Notes under the pieces: model-generated
What the model saw: the letters and a program-made list of their open reading frames with translations, nothing else
Told to the model about the DNA's origin: nothing
Databases searched by the model: none
Shown here: positions 13,051 through 25,200 of the stretch, piece by piece
Numbering within the stretch: the first letter of the stretch is position 1
Layout of the letters: every line of letters begins with the position of its first letter
DNA from: Callaeas wilsoni
Taxonomy: Eukaryota > Chordata > Aves > Passeriformes > Callaeidae
DNA length: 64,000 nt
Direction of reading: 5' to 3'
NCBI GenBank assembly: GCA_013398955.1
Contig: VWPU01004214.1
Coordinates: forward strand, 22,713 to 86,712
Program-made: the position numbers and the translations under genes

Positions 13051-16000
13051 GGTATAGTTGGTGTACACAGACATGTCAGAGGGAGAAAGGAACCCTCCAT
13101 CACCACTCAGAGACCAAATAGCACCTCGTGGCTAAAACGTGACACCTAACAAAAGTCACTTGAACAGCATTAGCAGATTTTCTACAGCAAGATAGATCAG
13201 ACACTGACAAACTTACTGCAAACTGGAGGAACCAACTGCTGCTGCAGATCTCAAGCATAAGGAAGAGCCAGCCCTCCACCATACACAGAGGAATATTTGT
13301 ACCTCCCTGCATGCCCCTAAATACCTGCAACCACCTAAACAGCCTGACCAGGAGCAGCTGGGTGCACAAAGCCAATGGATGGCCAATAACAAAAGCCAGT
13401 GAGGGCAAAGTTCAGGTGTGTTGTGCCTGGGATTTGGCTGGGTGCCAGGAGAGTTTTCAATCTTATGCAGCTGTCCTTCCAAGGTGGCAGCTGATGTGCA
13501 GCTGTGAGGAGCCCCTGTATCAGCTGAATCAGCCTTCCATCATACCTCTGTTAAGCCTTTTTGTGCTTCTCATACCGACAGTCACCTGTCATTGCATCTT
13601 CCCAGGGTGTGGGTGCAGGGCAGGGGTTGGGGAGCAGCATCCCGTGCTCTGGGATGTTGTCCTTCCCGTGGCCATCTTCCTATTTCCTTCCCCTTCTTGT
13701 GACTGAGTCAGTCCCTGTGCAATCCCAGAGCGATGACAGCAAACCAGGTACATGAGCTCTCGTGTGGGGCCTGCATCCCTGTGGAAATGTCCCGGGGCTG
13801 GGATGGGTGGTGAGCCTTTTCGGGGTGTGGGGCAGCAAGCTGGGAAACAAGTGATGCTGGACACGCAGCTCGGGGGCTACCACACAGTTTGGTCCCCACT
13901 CTGTGGATGTGCAGCCCTTGGGCTGCAGCAGGCTCCGCTTCTGCATGTGGCTGTGCTCAGGAAGTGGAAATAGGCATTTGGGATGCAGAGCAACCCATGT
14001 ATTTGTTGGGGTGAGGGTGGCCAGCCAGGGCAGGTGCGAGGAGCTGGAGCACGATCACGGCCCAGGAGTGCTTCCTTTTAGCCTGGCTGGAGACCTCATC
14101 ATTCCCAGACACCTAAAATAGCTGCCACCCAGCTCTTGGGTGATCCACAGGCAGAAGTATGTCCCAGCCACGCAGTGACCTCCTTCAAAGAGTGTACACT
14201 TAAAAAGCAAGTTTGTAATTTGATAATTTGTAGAGAAGAAATTAATTGCTAGCTGTATCTTGCCTGCCTTCTGTGATGACTGGGGCACATGCTGGTTTGG
14301 GAGCTCTTGGGAAGGGTAATTACTGGGGAGGGACCTTCAGGATTCCAGCACAGCAATGGGAGATGCTGCTCACCTGACAGCCTCAGCCTTGGCCATGCAC
14401 ACGTGTACGTCCAGCATTAGAAATATTCAGGATACAGCACCTGTTTCCTGCAGCAGGGGCAGGACCCTTCCTAGATACAAATGTGAGAGAGTCCCCTACT
14501 CTGCCACAGCCCCTGTAGGCAATCACCAACCTGCTCCAGCTGTGCTTCTTTTGGAGAAAGAGAGAGCTGTACACAACTTCAAAAGCAGGTTTCTTTGTAT
14601 TTTCTTATTACTATTAGAACCAAACATGTTTTCTGTGTAAAATCCCAGCAGCAGAGCCAATGTGCTGCCAGGGAGGGGTGCATGGAGGGACCCCATCCCT
14701 GCACAGCACAGCAGTGAGGAGCCACTCGCCTTTGGGGCTGCTCTTTTGGAGCATTGCCTTGCAGGGTGCCCACATTTCCACTCCCAGGGGAGCCCCCTCC
14801 CTGTGCTTTGGGTGTTGGCTCCTGTGCTGTAAATCACGTGTGGGGGTAGCACAAAAGGCTTATCAGCCCTTCCTGGGATGAAAAGCAGCCATTGCATTTA
14901 CCCTGCTGGAACCTGCCCAGCCACCCACCTCCACCTCTGCTCTGCCTTGATGCAATGGCTGGAGAGGCCAAGGGGAGCAGCACCTGCTGGTCCGTGCCCA
15001 CACAGAGCAGGACAGCACCACAGTGCTTCCACTGGAGCAGTCAGTGGGTTGGAAATCCGGAAACCATTGTCCTGGAACAGGGAGTGCAAATAGACACCCC
15101 AGAGCAGAGGCCAAGAACTGTCCCAGCACGTGTCAGCCTAGCCCCCAAAACTGTGGCCAGAACAAGGTACAGCTCTGCCCATCTCAGGGTAAAGGCAGTT
15201 GCAAAAATAAAGACCAGAATGAAAAGCATAAGTCTGTGACAAGCTGCATGAACATCACAAGACTGTCAAAGGAAGCAGTGAGCACAAGGAGAAATCTCTG
15301 TCCAGACCAGAAAGGCAGAAGGTGACAAATCATGTAGGCACCAAACCAGAAAAGGAGAGGTATTTGATAAATATTTCTGTTCAGCATTTGGGAGGCAAAA
15401 GCCAAACAATACAGCATGCTATAAAATAAAATATAATCACAATAAAACACTTTCCATCCTACGAGGGCTTCAGGAAGATGTTAAACAATAGCTACTGGGA
15501 TTAGATTTTTAAATCGGCAGGTCTGACACATCGGCGAGCGTAAAAAGGAGATGGGGAAGGAGCATCTAATTAGCTCCTGTGGGTCCCTGGGACTTCCCCC
15601 GGGGTCCCAGCGCTGGCACACAGCCCGTGCCTCCATGGAGTAAACAGGATGTCCCAGGCCGCTCCAGCTGACATCAGTCCTGTGCCGAGGGGCGAAACGG
15701 CCCTGACCGGATTTGGTTGATAAAGGTTTGAAATGGGGAATTATCATTAGTGTCAATTAGCAGCATTTTATGAAAAAGAGATCTTGGCATATCTCTGTTC
15801 TTGAGATTGTCCCTATCAGCCACACTGGTGACGGCGCTGATGTAAGCGGCTTGCGTAAGGCTTTTGGCAACTCCAGCTGCTTGGAGCGAACGCATGGAGT
15901 TACTGCATTGGAAATCCAGCCGCTCCGGAGCTCCCTGAGCCTTGCTGAAGCACGGCACTGCCGCTCAGCCGGGTGTTTCTGGGGGCCTCCGGTGGGGATT

Positions 16001-19000
16001 AAGTCTCAGCCCTCCATTATTTAACACCTTCTCGGTTTGCCAGCAAAGGCGGGAGCTGCCCAGGTTCTGGCAAAGCGATCCTGGCACAGGTACCAGGAGC
16101 AGACTGTACTGATAGCGCAGCACCTGGCACCAGGGCAAGGGGGCTGCACCCTGGGTGGCTGGGGGACAGTCCCCCTTCAAAAAAAGATGCCTCTGTAGGG
16201 AAGGGAGTGAACAGAACTGTCCAGGAGGGATCTGCAGCCCCCCTGAGAGCCAGGCCCAGTGCGGGGCCAGCATCTCAGGAGGCAAGGAAACTGGAAAAAG
16301 CCCAAAGAAGAAGCCAAGGACCAACAAAGGGCTCAGAAGACAGACTTTTAATGGAAAGAAATTCCTAGGACACCATCAGTGCAGGCCAGAAAAAGAGGTT
16401 AAAGGGCTAACTTGATCCCAGCTTATTAAAGCTCTTTTTGATGTGATTAAATGTTTGGCAGTGCCTCTGTTTGGCAGGCAAGGATGAGAGAAGGCTGTGG
16501 TTAGAAATAAGGCACGGATTCAGTGTGTGAGCACCCTCTGAAACACCCTGCCAAAGCCTGCGGAGAGTTCCCCATCCCAGGCAATGCAGTGGCCAAGGTG
16601 TGGGTAGGCTCAGCGTGACACAGCCCTGCAGCTTCACTAGGGACAAGATCCGTGCTTACAGAGCAGCCCCCTGCCATGGGCCATGTCCTTGTGCCAGCCC
16701 TGCTCGGTGGGATGCACCGGGGCTGCAGGCAGAGGGAAAGCTGTTGATGGGCTTTCATAACTATTGACATAGCAACAGTGTCAGGGAGGGATCTGGGTTT
16801 ACAGCTGGCCTCTCCCTGCCTGTCTAAGCCCTGTCCTTCATCATTTACCTGGAGCAACAAATCATGCTCCCCATGGGCTTGTCACTTAGTGGGTTTTGAT
16901 GGACGCCTCTCCTAGGCAATTCCAGGTGAAGACAACTGTTTGCTCCATTTTAGTTTGCTGCTGACAAGAAGTAATGAAGAAAGCTTGGCTGATTAATATA
17001 CTGTCTTTTTTGACATGCATGCTAGAAATAGAGGAGTGGATAAAAAGGTGATGATAAGCAGTGTGATTACAGACCCATGAGGGAAATGAACATATACTTC
17101 AAATTGGAGGCAGCAGAGCACAGCCTGAGCGACTATTGAAGATGGATTCTGCAGTCTGTCCTTGTGTGGAGGCCACTGGCTTCCCTGTAATTTTGAGTGT
17201 AATTGGAGTAATTACTCAGAGCTCACCCTAAGGAGCATGGTGGAACACCATTTTGGTTGTTTCTCTTGCTGGTGATATGACAGCTGCTTGTAAATCACTC
17301 TGAAGTACCTGGGTGTGATGCCGAAGGAACTGGGCATAGGCTGTGCTGGTCCCTGTGTTCAGCCTGTGAGAATAGAGCAAGAGTCCTTCAGCAGCAGAGG
17401 TAGTGCTCAGAAATTAATTGCTGGGCAATTATTTAATTCATGCTCCTCTTTCCCCCCTCAGTTCTCCCAGTAAGCATTGCTTGGCAGGCTGGGCTGCCTG
17501 TAATCCCTGCTCCACATTCAGAGCTGCATCTAATCCCTTCCAGCAGGCAGCTGCCTTTCCTGTTTTTTCCCCCTGTCCCAGTCTCAGCACACCCCTCCTA
17601 AACAACCCTCTGCCAGTGGCTGCCTCTTCCCTGTGACTCGGAGACGTGCCCTGGTGGCTCAGTGCTGCTGCAAACCATCCATCAGTGGTGCAGCAATGGT
17701 CACTCACTTCAGTGAAGGTGTCACAAGCCTGCCGTGGTATGTTTGTTGTGGCAATCCCAGACATGGATCCGTGGGCTGCTGCTGGCAGTGCCCAGTCCCC
17801 AGACAAGGTCCGTGGCTGCAGTGAGTCTGCAGCATCCCCTGTATCCCTGTCCAGCCGGAGACTGGGCATTCCCAGCTGGCAAACCTCCCCAGCATCCCAC
17901 CCAGTGAGCCGGCTGGGGCTGAGGCACCTCCCGGCTGTGAGGCACAGGCAGATAGGCAGAGCAAAGAGGGTGAAACCACACACCAGCCCAGGGAACATAG
18001 GACATTTATCTGCCACCTTGGGAATACCAGCTGAGCAGTGGGTTTTGTGGAGAACACTGGGCAGCGTGTGGCTAGAAGGTGCCCACACCATGAAGCCAGT
18101 GGGACAGCAAAGCAGGGGCAGAGGGACCTGCTCTGTCTTGACATGTCCCTCTCCAGCACAAGCCAAGAGCAGCACTGACAGGCATGAAGGTGTGGGCAAT
18201 CCTGGGGGAGCAGGAGGGTGCTGTGAGTATTTTCAAACTCAGAGGGCAGAAGGCTTTGTGCTCCATGAGCAACAGGACACAGACAGGCCCACAGCCCAGT
18301 TTCTGTGGCTCCCCTTCCCAACAGGAGTTCAGCAGCACTGGAAATCAGACTGTGGCATTATGCAAGACTGGTCATAGCTGTTTATTGCTTCTCAGAGGCC
18401 ATGTAGTAATCCTGCTCCCTGCTCCCCAGAGTGTAACCTGCAAGCACGTGTGCTGCAGACCATGAGGGCCTCCTTTCCTGGGGCCACTGCTCTCAGGGGA
18501 CTTGGGACATTGCTCTCGAGCAGGCAGGGTTTCTATCTACTCTGCAAGGCGCCCACCTGGCTGGAGCTCGTGGTGCTTCCCAGCACCGGATCAAGCACGC
18601 AGTCATTTTTCCTGGCTGTGGCAGTGCTCTGCCAGGAGGTGTTGATTAGCTTGGTAGGTTGCTAATTGCCAGGAAGGGCCCAGCACAGAGGTCAGGGTGG
18701 CTGTTGTCTGGGAAGAGGGAGGTCAGGGCGCCTTGGTTAAGTGCGTGGACGCTTGGGGAGAAGGGGTCCTACCAGTGCCAGGACTGGAAAAACCCTGCTG
18801 CTGAAGCATGGCTCCCTTTTAAACTCCACTGGTTTTGAAAGAACACAGCCAAATGTCCATCTGTGTATCACCTCGAATCAGCACCTCACATGCTGGAGGA
18901 AAACAAAGACCATGATATCCAAAAAAGCTCCTCCAAGCTGCACCAAGACAGCTGGGCCACAGCTGCATGGTGAGCTTCTGCTTGCCCTATGCTTAGTAAC

Positions 19001-22000
19001 CACCAGCACCTCCCTCCTCAGCTTTAACGTCTTTCTTTTTAATTATTTTTTTTCCCCAAATCACTTGCAGCTCTGTTCTGAGGCTCCTGCCTCAGCTTAT
19101 CCCAGCAAAACACGGAGCAAACATCCATACTCCTGGTCTGCAGCACAGCCCCATGTGGCTGTGTGCCAGGAAAAGCACCTCCTGCAGGACTGCCCAGGAT
19201 TCAAAGGCTGCAGAGGGTGGCATGAAGAACCTCACACACCCACACACCCATGTACAAGCTCACACTCACATGCACTTGCCCTCCCTCAGATACTTGTTCC
19301 CCTCAGCCAAATGTTCCGTCACTCAGACAAAAGGGACACCCGACATTTTCACATTTTCGGCTGGGTGTTGAATGAAGCCCGTCTGTGAGAGATGGTGAGG
19401 GTGTTTAAAGGCTTTTGTTTATGATGTCTGCTAAAGATAAGCCTCCAAGAAAGATGAAAGATGCCCTTTGGAAGCAAGAGTAAGGCAAGAAGGAATGCCA
19501 GTCTTAAATTACTGTGAAAGCTGACACTACCTTTTAGCATTCAATGTGCAAAAAGCCTGCGTCCCACCACATCTTGAAAGAATGTTTTGTTTTAGGAGCA
19601 CGGCCAATAGTGACTGGAGGTAATTCCTGCCTCCTCCTGGCAAGTGCATAAGCTGACAGCAGATATTGTCTTCCACACTATCACTGTTCCCTTGGAGGCG
19701 GAGGTTCACAAGGTGTGAATATAAATCCATGCAGAAAGCCCAGCTGATGTTCTCCTAATGTGGAATCAACAGTGAAGAAGAGGAGCCCTGGCTACACAGC
19801 AAGGTCTGGGAGCAAGGAACAGTCAATGTTTAGGGCTTTCACCTGGCCAGGCAGAATAAAGCATCACGTCTTGATTTATTTTGTATTTTGATTTATAGTC
19901 ACAGACTCTCAATCGAAGCCTTCCATGCAACATACATTGGAAGTGTTTCTTCAGGGCTGAAGTTGTTTACTGGACTTATTACAATCAGCAGCAGGTTTTG
20001 AGTTTCCTCTCAGGCTCTCAAGGCTTTAAAGACAACACTGTTGGCAGGTATTTCACTTGGCATCAGTCCGAAAGAAGAAAAATGTCTGAGGCATCCAAGA
20101 TTAACTGTCCTTTCTGTGAGAAACATTCATCGCTGTTCATACCGCTCTCCTCAATCTTTATTTCTATCAAATGCCTGTGACCAAAGATCTTTGCCCTATC
20201 TGAAAGCATTTCTTCCCCATCAAACAGAGATCATACAACACTCTCCCACATATACAAATTTCATGTTTCTAGAAAATTACTCTTTTCAAATCAGCCAGGG
20301 AAGGGAGTTTTGCTGGCCCACTGTACTCTGTGGAACACGATGTGTGGTTCCCAGAGGCTAAAACCTCCCAGAGGGGAGGACGTGGGGGCCCTTAATAAGG
20401 GGTGGTGCTTCCCTCCATCCTTGTCCCCAGAACCCTGAGAAGCCCAGCTCTAGGAGAAGGGGTCTCCAGTCCTGAGGATCTCCCCAGCATGTTCTCATCC
20501 TGGTTTGCAGCATTCCCCAGCAAGAACCACCCCCCAGGCCAGGAGGGCATCATGGACCTTGCCACAAGATGTTCCTGGGAACCAGGAGCCTTCCGTCTCC
20601 CTTTTCTAACAGCGGTGCTCAGAGAGGTCCCACAGGTTGGCACTGGCACCAGAGGGCTGGGAATGAGCTAAGAGTCCTGAGATCAAATTTTCTCCTAAAC
20701 CAGTGAAACACCCTCTGGTTGTTTGCAAGGGGTAAGGGACAGCTGTGACCCACATCTGTGTCCTGCAGTGGGACATTGCAGAGGGACAGGAAGCAACCCC
20801 ACAGCCTTTCCTGCTCTATTCCAGCCACAGGCAAAAGAATGAAAATGGGGGGGACCCCTCTTCTGTAATATGCTTTGTTTGACCAAGGACAAAACTGGTG
20901 CATGCAGAGGAACTGCGGGAGAGCCATCCCAAACAGCACCAGGAACCCTGCACTCAGTGTGGGAGCTGGGTTGGGACGCCCAAACCCTTGCACACAAGCC
21001 CAGCACAAACCCTGCTGGCAGTTTTCCTGCTACATTGAATAGGGAAATGTAATGGCAAAGATCCATGTTTATCCATAACTATGGAAAAAACATTTATCTG
21101 TCTCCACCAAATCCCCATCCCCCAACCCTCCCCCCAAATTGTTGCAGAGGTTTATCTGGGGGCTGGAAGGTAACAGGAAGCCTGGTTTTGTAGCAGTGTT
21201 GGGTATGGCTGCCAGTGGCTGTGAGCTCCCTGAAGGTTGTAGGAGACACCAGAGATGAGCAGCAGACAGAAGCTACGTGCATTGGATACAATACCTTGGA
21301 TCTTCTTTCATCCAGAAAATAAACTATTAAAGATCTGCTTGAAAGGGGCATTTTCCTTGCCGTTGATACTTCCAGCTGTAGAAATAACAACGTATTTCCA
21401 ATGCTTGTTTGTTATGGCAGTTTGCAAGGAGAAAAAAACATCGCCAGATTATTTCCAAGGCAGCAATGAAACTGAATTAACAATATTTGATAATATAAAA
21501 AGTAAACTACAAGCAAATAGTTTGAACTTCAGCAATATTTGCAGCTGATAATGATAATGTTCAACTGGTGAGATGCTATCCTAATGGCACACTCACAGAA
21601 AATGAGGAGGCTTATTTGCTTCCAGCTAATTGCTGAGCCTGTATTCCATGTAACACCTCAAAGCTCATTCTGAATAAATCATCATTTGATCTCAAAGGTT
21701 ATGCAACAAAACTTTTCAATTGCCTCTTCTCATCATCAAAAGAATTTTGGGATTACAGGAGAGAATTCATTTTTTCAGCTCTAAGAACATGGAAAGGCAG
21801 AGGCGTGCCCTGACAAGCCACTTATCTGTGTGCTTCGCCATCTGCGACGACCTGGGCATGATTCCCAGCTCAGACATTCCTTGTGTTGAAGGGCAGGGAT
21901 GGTGGGACCGGCACAGAAGCTGCCGACGCTGGAAGCCCGCTGGTGCTCTGCCCAGCCCCTGCGTTGGGCACGCTGCAGAGGCCGGGCGAGGGAAGCGAAG

Positions 22001-22002
22001 CA
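13051..22002. other. Intergenic, no gene; candidate conserved non-coding stretches
   Basis: No exon was recognised. The longest open frame (17,438-18,199, minus, 253 codons) is compositionally anonymous. AT-rich, motif-dense segments with little sign of repeats lie at 15,480-15,960, 16,940-17,230, 19,380-20,280 and 21,260-21,780. They look like candidate regulatory elements, but conservation cannot be measured here. Confidence 0.65.
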
Positions 22003-22292
22003 GCCTTTGGCATCACCCGTAGCCCCGCCACCCCCCCACCCCGCAGAGCTCAACACAGCCGCCTGTGGCACCACCCCTAGCCCCGCCACCCCCCCACCCC
22101 GCAGAGCTCAACACAGCAGCCTTTGGCATCACCCTTAGCCCAGGCACCCACCCACCCAGCAGAGCTCAACGCAGCAGCCTTTGGCATCGCCCTTAGCCCG
22201 GGCACCCACCCACCCAGCAGAGCGCAACACAGCAGCCTTTGGCCTCGCCCCTAGCCCCGGCACCCCCCCACCCCCCAGAGCTCAACACAGCT
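22003..22292. repeat. Minisatellite, 58-bp unit x 5.0 copies
   Basis: Five head-to-tail units of exactly 58 bp start at 22,003, 22,061, 22,119, 22,177 and 22,235, with no length change. Each contains GCCTTTGGCATC (or a close variant), a TTAGCCC-like phrase, a C-run block CACCCCCCCACCCC or CACCCACCCACCC, then GCAGAGCTCAACACAGCA. Units differ by a few substitutions, and unit 5 decays at its end. Because 58 is not a multiple of three, the reading frame rotates, so apparent proteins over it are artefacts. The C-rich strand could form i-motifs and its complement G-quadruplexes. Confidence 0.95.
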
Positions 22293-25200
22293 CCAAGGCC
22301 AACGAGGCGGGGCAGCTCCTGTGCCCCTGCCCCAGGGAGGTTCACGTGGGTGTGGGGCAGCAGCTCCTCCCTTCGGTGCCCACTGCACCCACCCCACTGC
22401 TGCTGAACGCTGTGTGTGCCACCCTGGCAATGGATCTCTCCTGTTCTACAGACCTCATCATTCACCCATTTATCTTTTTCAGCAGAATTCATCATTTCAG
22501 CATAAATGCTGTCTCACGTGGTGTTGCAGGTCTGTTTGTACCATCCAAAGCAGGTGTCCCAGAGCAAAGGCTCCCCTCTCCTGGGGTCAGCACCTGCATC
22601 CTCCCCTGCCAAGCTGAGCCTCGTGGCTATACATGACTCAGCTTTCCCCACAATGCACCATACATTTTTTTACAAGGATGATTAAAAATATCACAGTTTG
22701 ATCTTCCTTATGCAAAAGACTGTGACATCTAAGGGAGAAATTAGAAAAAAGCAAGCCAACGTGGCTCTTAAGTAAAACTGGACAGCAGCAGAGCACAGCG
22801 CTCTGCCAGGGGACCTCCTTCACAGCACCATGCAGCTCCCAGGGAGCTTCTGCAAGCAAAATGAATGGGCTTAGCTGTTCTCCCCACATCTGGAATTTGG
22901 AGAAATTAGCATGCACTTCACTGTGTTTTACAGTCTGAGCCCAGGCGGTGTGTAGGAGGAACCCTGAGAGCTCGGTGCATGCCCGTGTGATGGGCAGTGC
23001 GCTGGTGGGCAGCCCTGGTGGCAGTGCTGGGACCCCAGGGTGTCACTAACCTCCTGGTGCCCTCCCACAGCTGACAGCTGCAGAGGGTGTCTGCAGCGTG
23101 GGCCCCATGGGACAAATGCCTTCCCTGGGCCTGTGTGGGACAGCCACAAGCGTCCCCTCCTTCAGCCCAGCCCTGCTGCTGGCCACAGCACTGATTTAGC
23201 TCTGGTCAGGTCCACGCCTGCTCTGGCAGTACCAGAAGGTCGCTATTCTACAAGCAACTATAAAGAGCTCGAGAGTCAGACAGTATAAATTGTGGTTTTC
23301 TGACAATGGATCCACAAAAAGCAAAGTTATTTTGAGAAGGGTAAATGTAGTCCAGACCATTATATTTAATTCATGTCCGCCCACAGCCCTCCTGCTCTGC
23401 GGAGTGTGGTGGCACTTCAAACTCCATGTCCTGTCCTAGATGTGACTTTGGGGACAGGGCGACTTTGCTTTCTAGTGTTGCTGCTCCTCCAGGAGGAATT
23501 CTGGCTGCAGGAGGTCTCCCCCAAACATGCTCTGCCATCCTCCCATGCCACTCTGAGCAGCCATGTGCACCCTACCTGGTGCTGCTACAGGCATGTCCCC
23601 AGCATCCTATGCCACATCCTTCCCAGCCGGCACAGGATGCTCTGGGTTCCTGCTGAACTGCCCATACCACCAGAGCAGGGTGGGCATCATTCCCCTGTGG
23701 GCGATATGGAAATGAAACAAGGAAGAAGACCCACATCACCTCTGGATACCTGGCTCCTGGTCAGCCTCCCATACCCTTTAGTCTGGGACTTTTGGGATTG
23801 GAAGCTGAAAGGACAGTCAGAAAATCTTAAAATACCTCCAGGACCATGTTGGACAGTGGTTTCTCAGCCTCTGCTTCTTTTCACCTTCTAGAATCAGGAC
23901 AATGTGCTCGCAGGGAGGCTTGCCTGAGCACAGGCTGCACAAACTCCTGGGCAGGAAGAGCTGCAGAACTGGAAACATCAGTAACTTCATACTGGAGACC
24001 AGAGAGTCATTTTTCAGAATTTGTACATGATGCTACCAGCCCAAATCCAGCTGACACATTTATTCATTAAGAACCTGGTACTGTGTTTTTATGACAAATG
24101 TATGACTGCCTTGGCACTCGCTACTCAGACCAGCATTATTTAAAATCTTCCCTTATTATGATTATTTGATAATGCAGCCTATTACACACAGCTCTTCAGG
24201 GAAGGAGAGGATGAAACACTGTGCATTTTATATCCTCTTTCTAATTTGCTGGTAAAACGTCACCAGACCAATGATTGGTGAAAGAAATTTAGTGGCATCT
24301 GCTGAAAAATTTTTGAGGTTTAAAAGTAAATGACTCATGATAGGATATTTCATTACATTTGCTTAAATAATGCTGACTTCTTGTATTTCCTTTTTTGCAA
24401 CATTGGCTGCTTTAAAAATGTGAAACTCTGGGGTGTCAGCACAGGCAGGTTTGCTGGCCTCTAGTTTATTTTCCACCATACAGGATTTTCTTCTAGATCT
24501 CTTCCTGCATCTTTTCCAGGTTAAATCTTTTTGATCTGGAAAATTTACTATCTGGTGAATCTTACACCAGTTTTCCCATTCTTTTGCCTAACTTGGGAAT
24601 CAAGCTGCTAGCTTGTGGTTGCCAGCCTTCTCCTTCGACACTGGCACAGGATTGGCATCTTCCTTGCCTTCTGCATAGGTGTTACAGTGAATTCCCATTA
24701 TTTAACTGGAATACACTCCACCCCTGCTGGACTCCAGGCACTGCTGTTTCCCTTCTGCAGAGTGCAGTGACTTACAATGCCAGGACATCCTTACGTCTTT
24801 TCCAATTACTGAACAAAAATTGCTGCTGGACACCTTTGCTTTTCTGTAGCACTAACAGTTCCCCAAACCACTGAGCACAGATCCTGTAGAATTGCAAGAT
24901 TTCATTTCTTCCCAGGAGAGGGATTCTCCTCAGCCGCACCATCCTTGTCCGTAACGTGAAGGCTGCTTTAATCCCCGGGGATGATTCCCCAGAGCTGGTG
25001 CACAGCTCTCTGCCCAGCACAGCATCTGTCCCAGCTCCAATGGGCTGATGGAGTGCAGCCCAAGGGTGGTTTCAAGGCCAGAGCTGTGGCTCTGTAAGTG
25101 CAGCCTGCAGGATACACGGTCAGGCAGAGCACAGCCTGGCATTTGGCCATGTAGCCCACCTGCCTGCTCTGCACCAGTGGTTTCCTGCCCTGTGCCCACA

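Noticed and set aside
17438..18199. 253-codon minus-strand open frame, the longest in the window
   Set aside because: Composition is Cys/Leu/Ser/Pro-rich, as in random GC-rich frames. Equally long frames overlap it on the other strand (17,646-18,377), and no domain or splice context is recognisable.
22181..22636. 151-codon frame running out of the minisatellite
   Set aside because: A 58-bp period changes frame at every unit, so the repeat cannot encode a repeated peptide; the frame is incidental.
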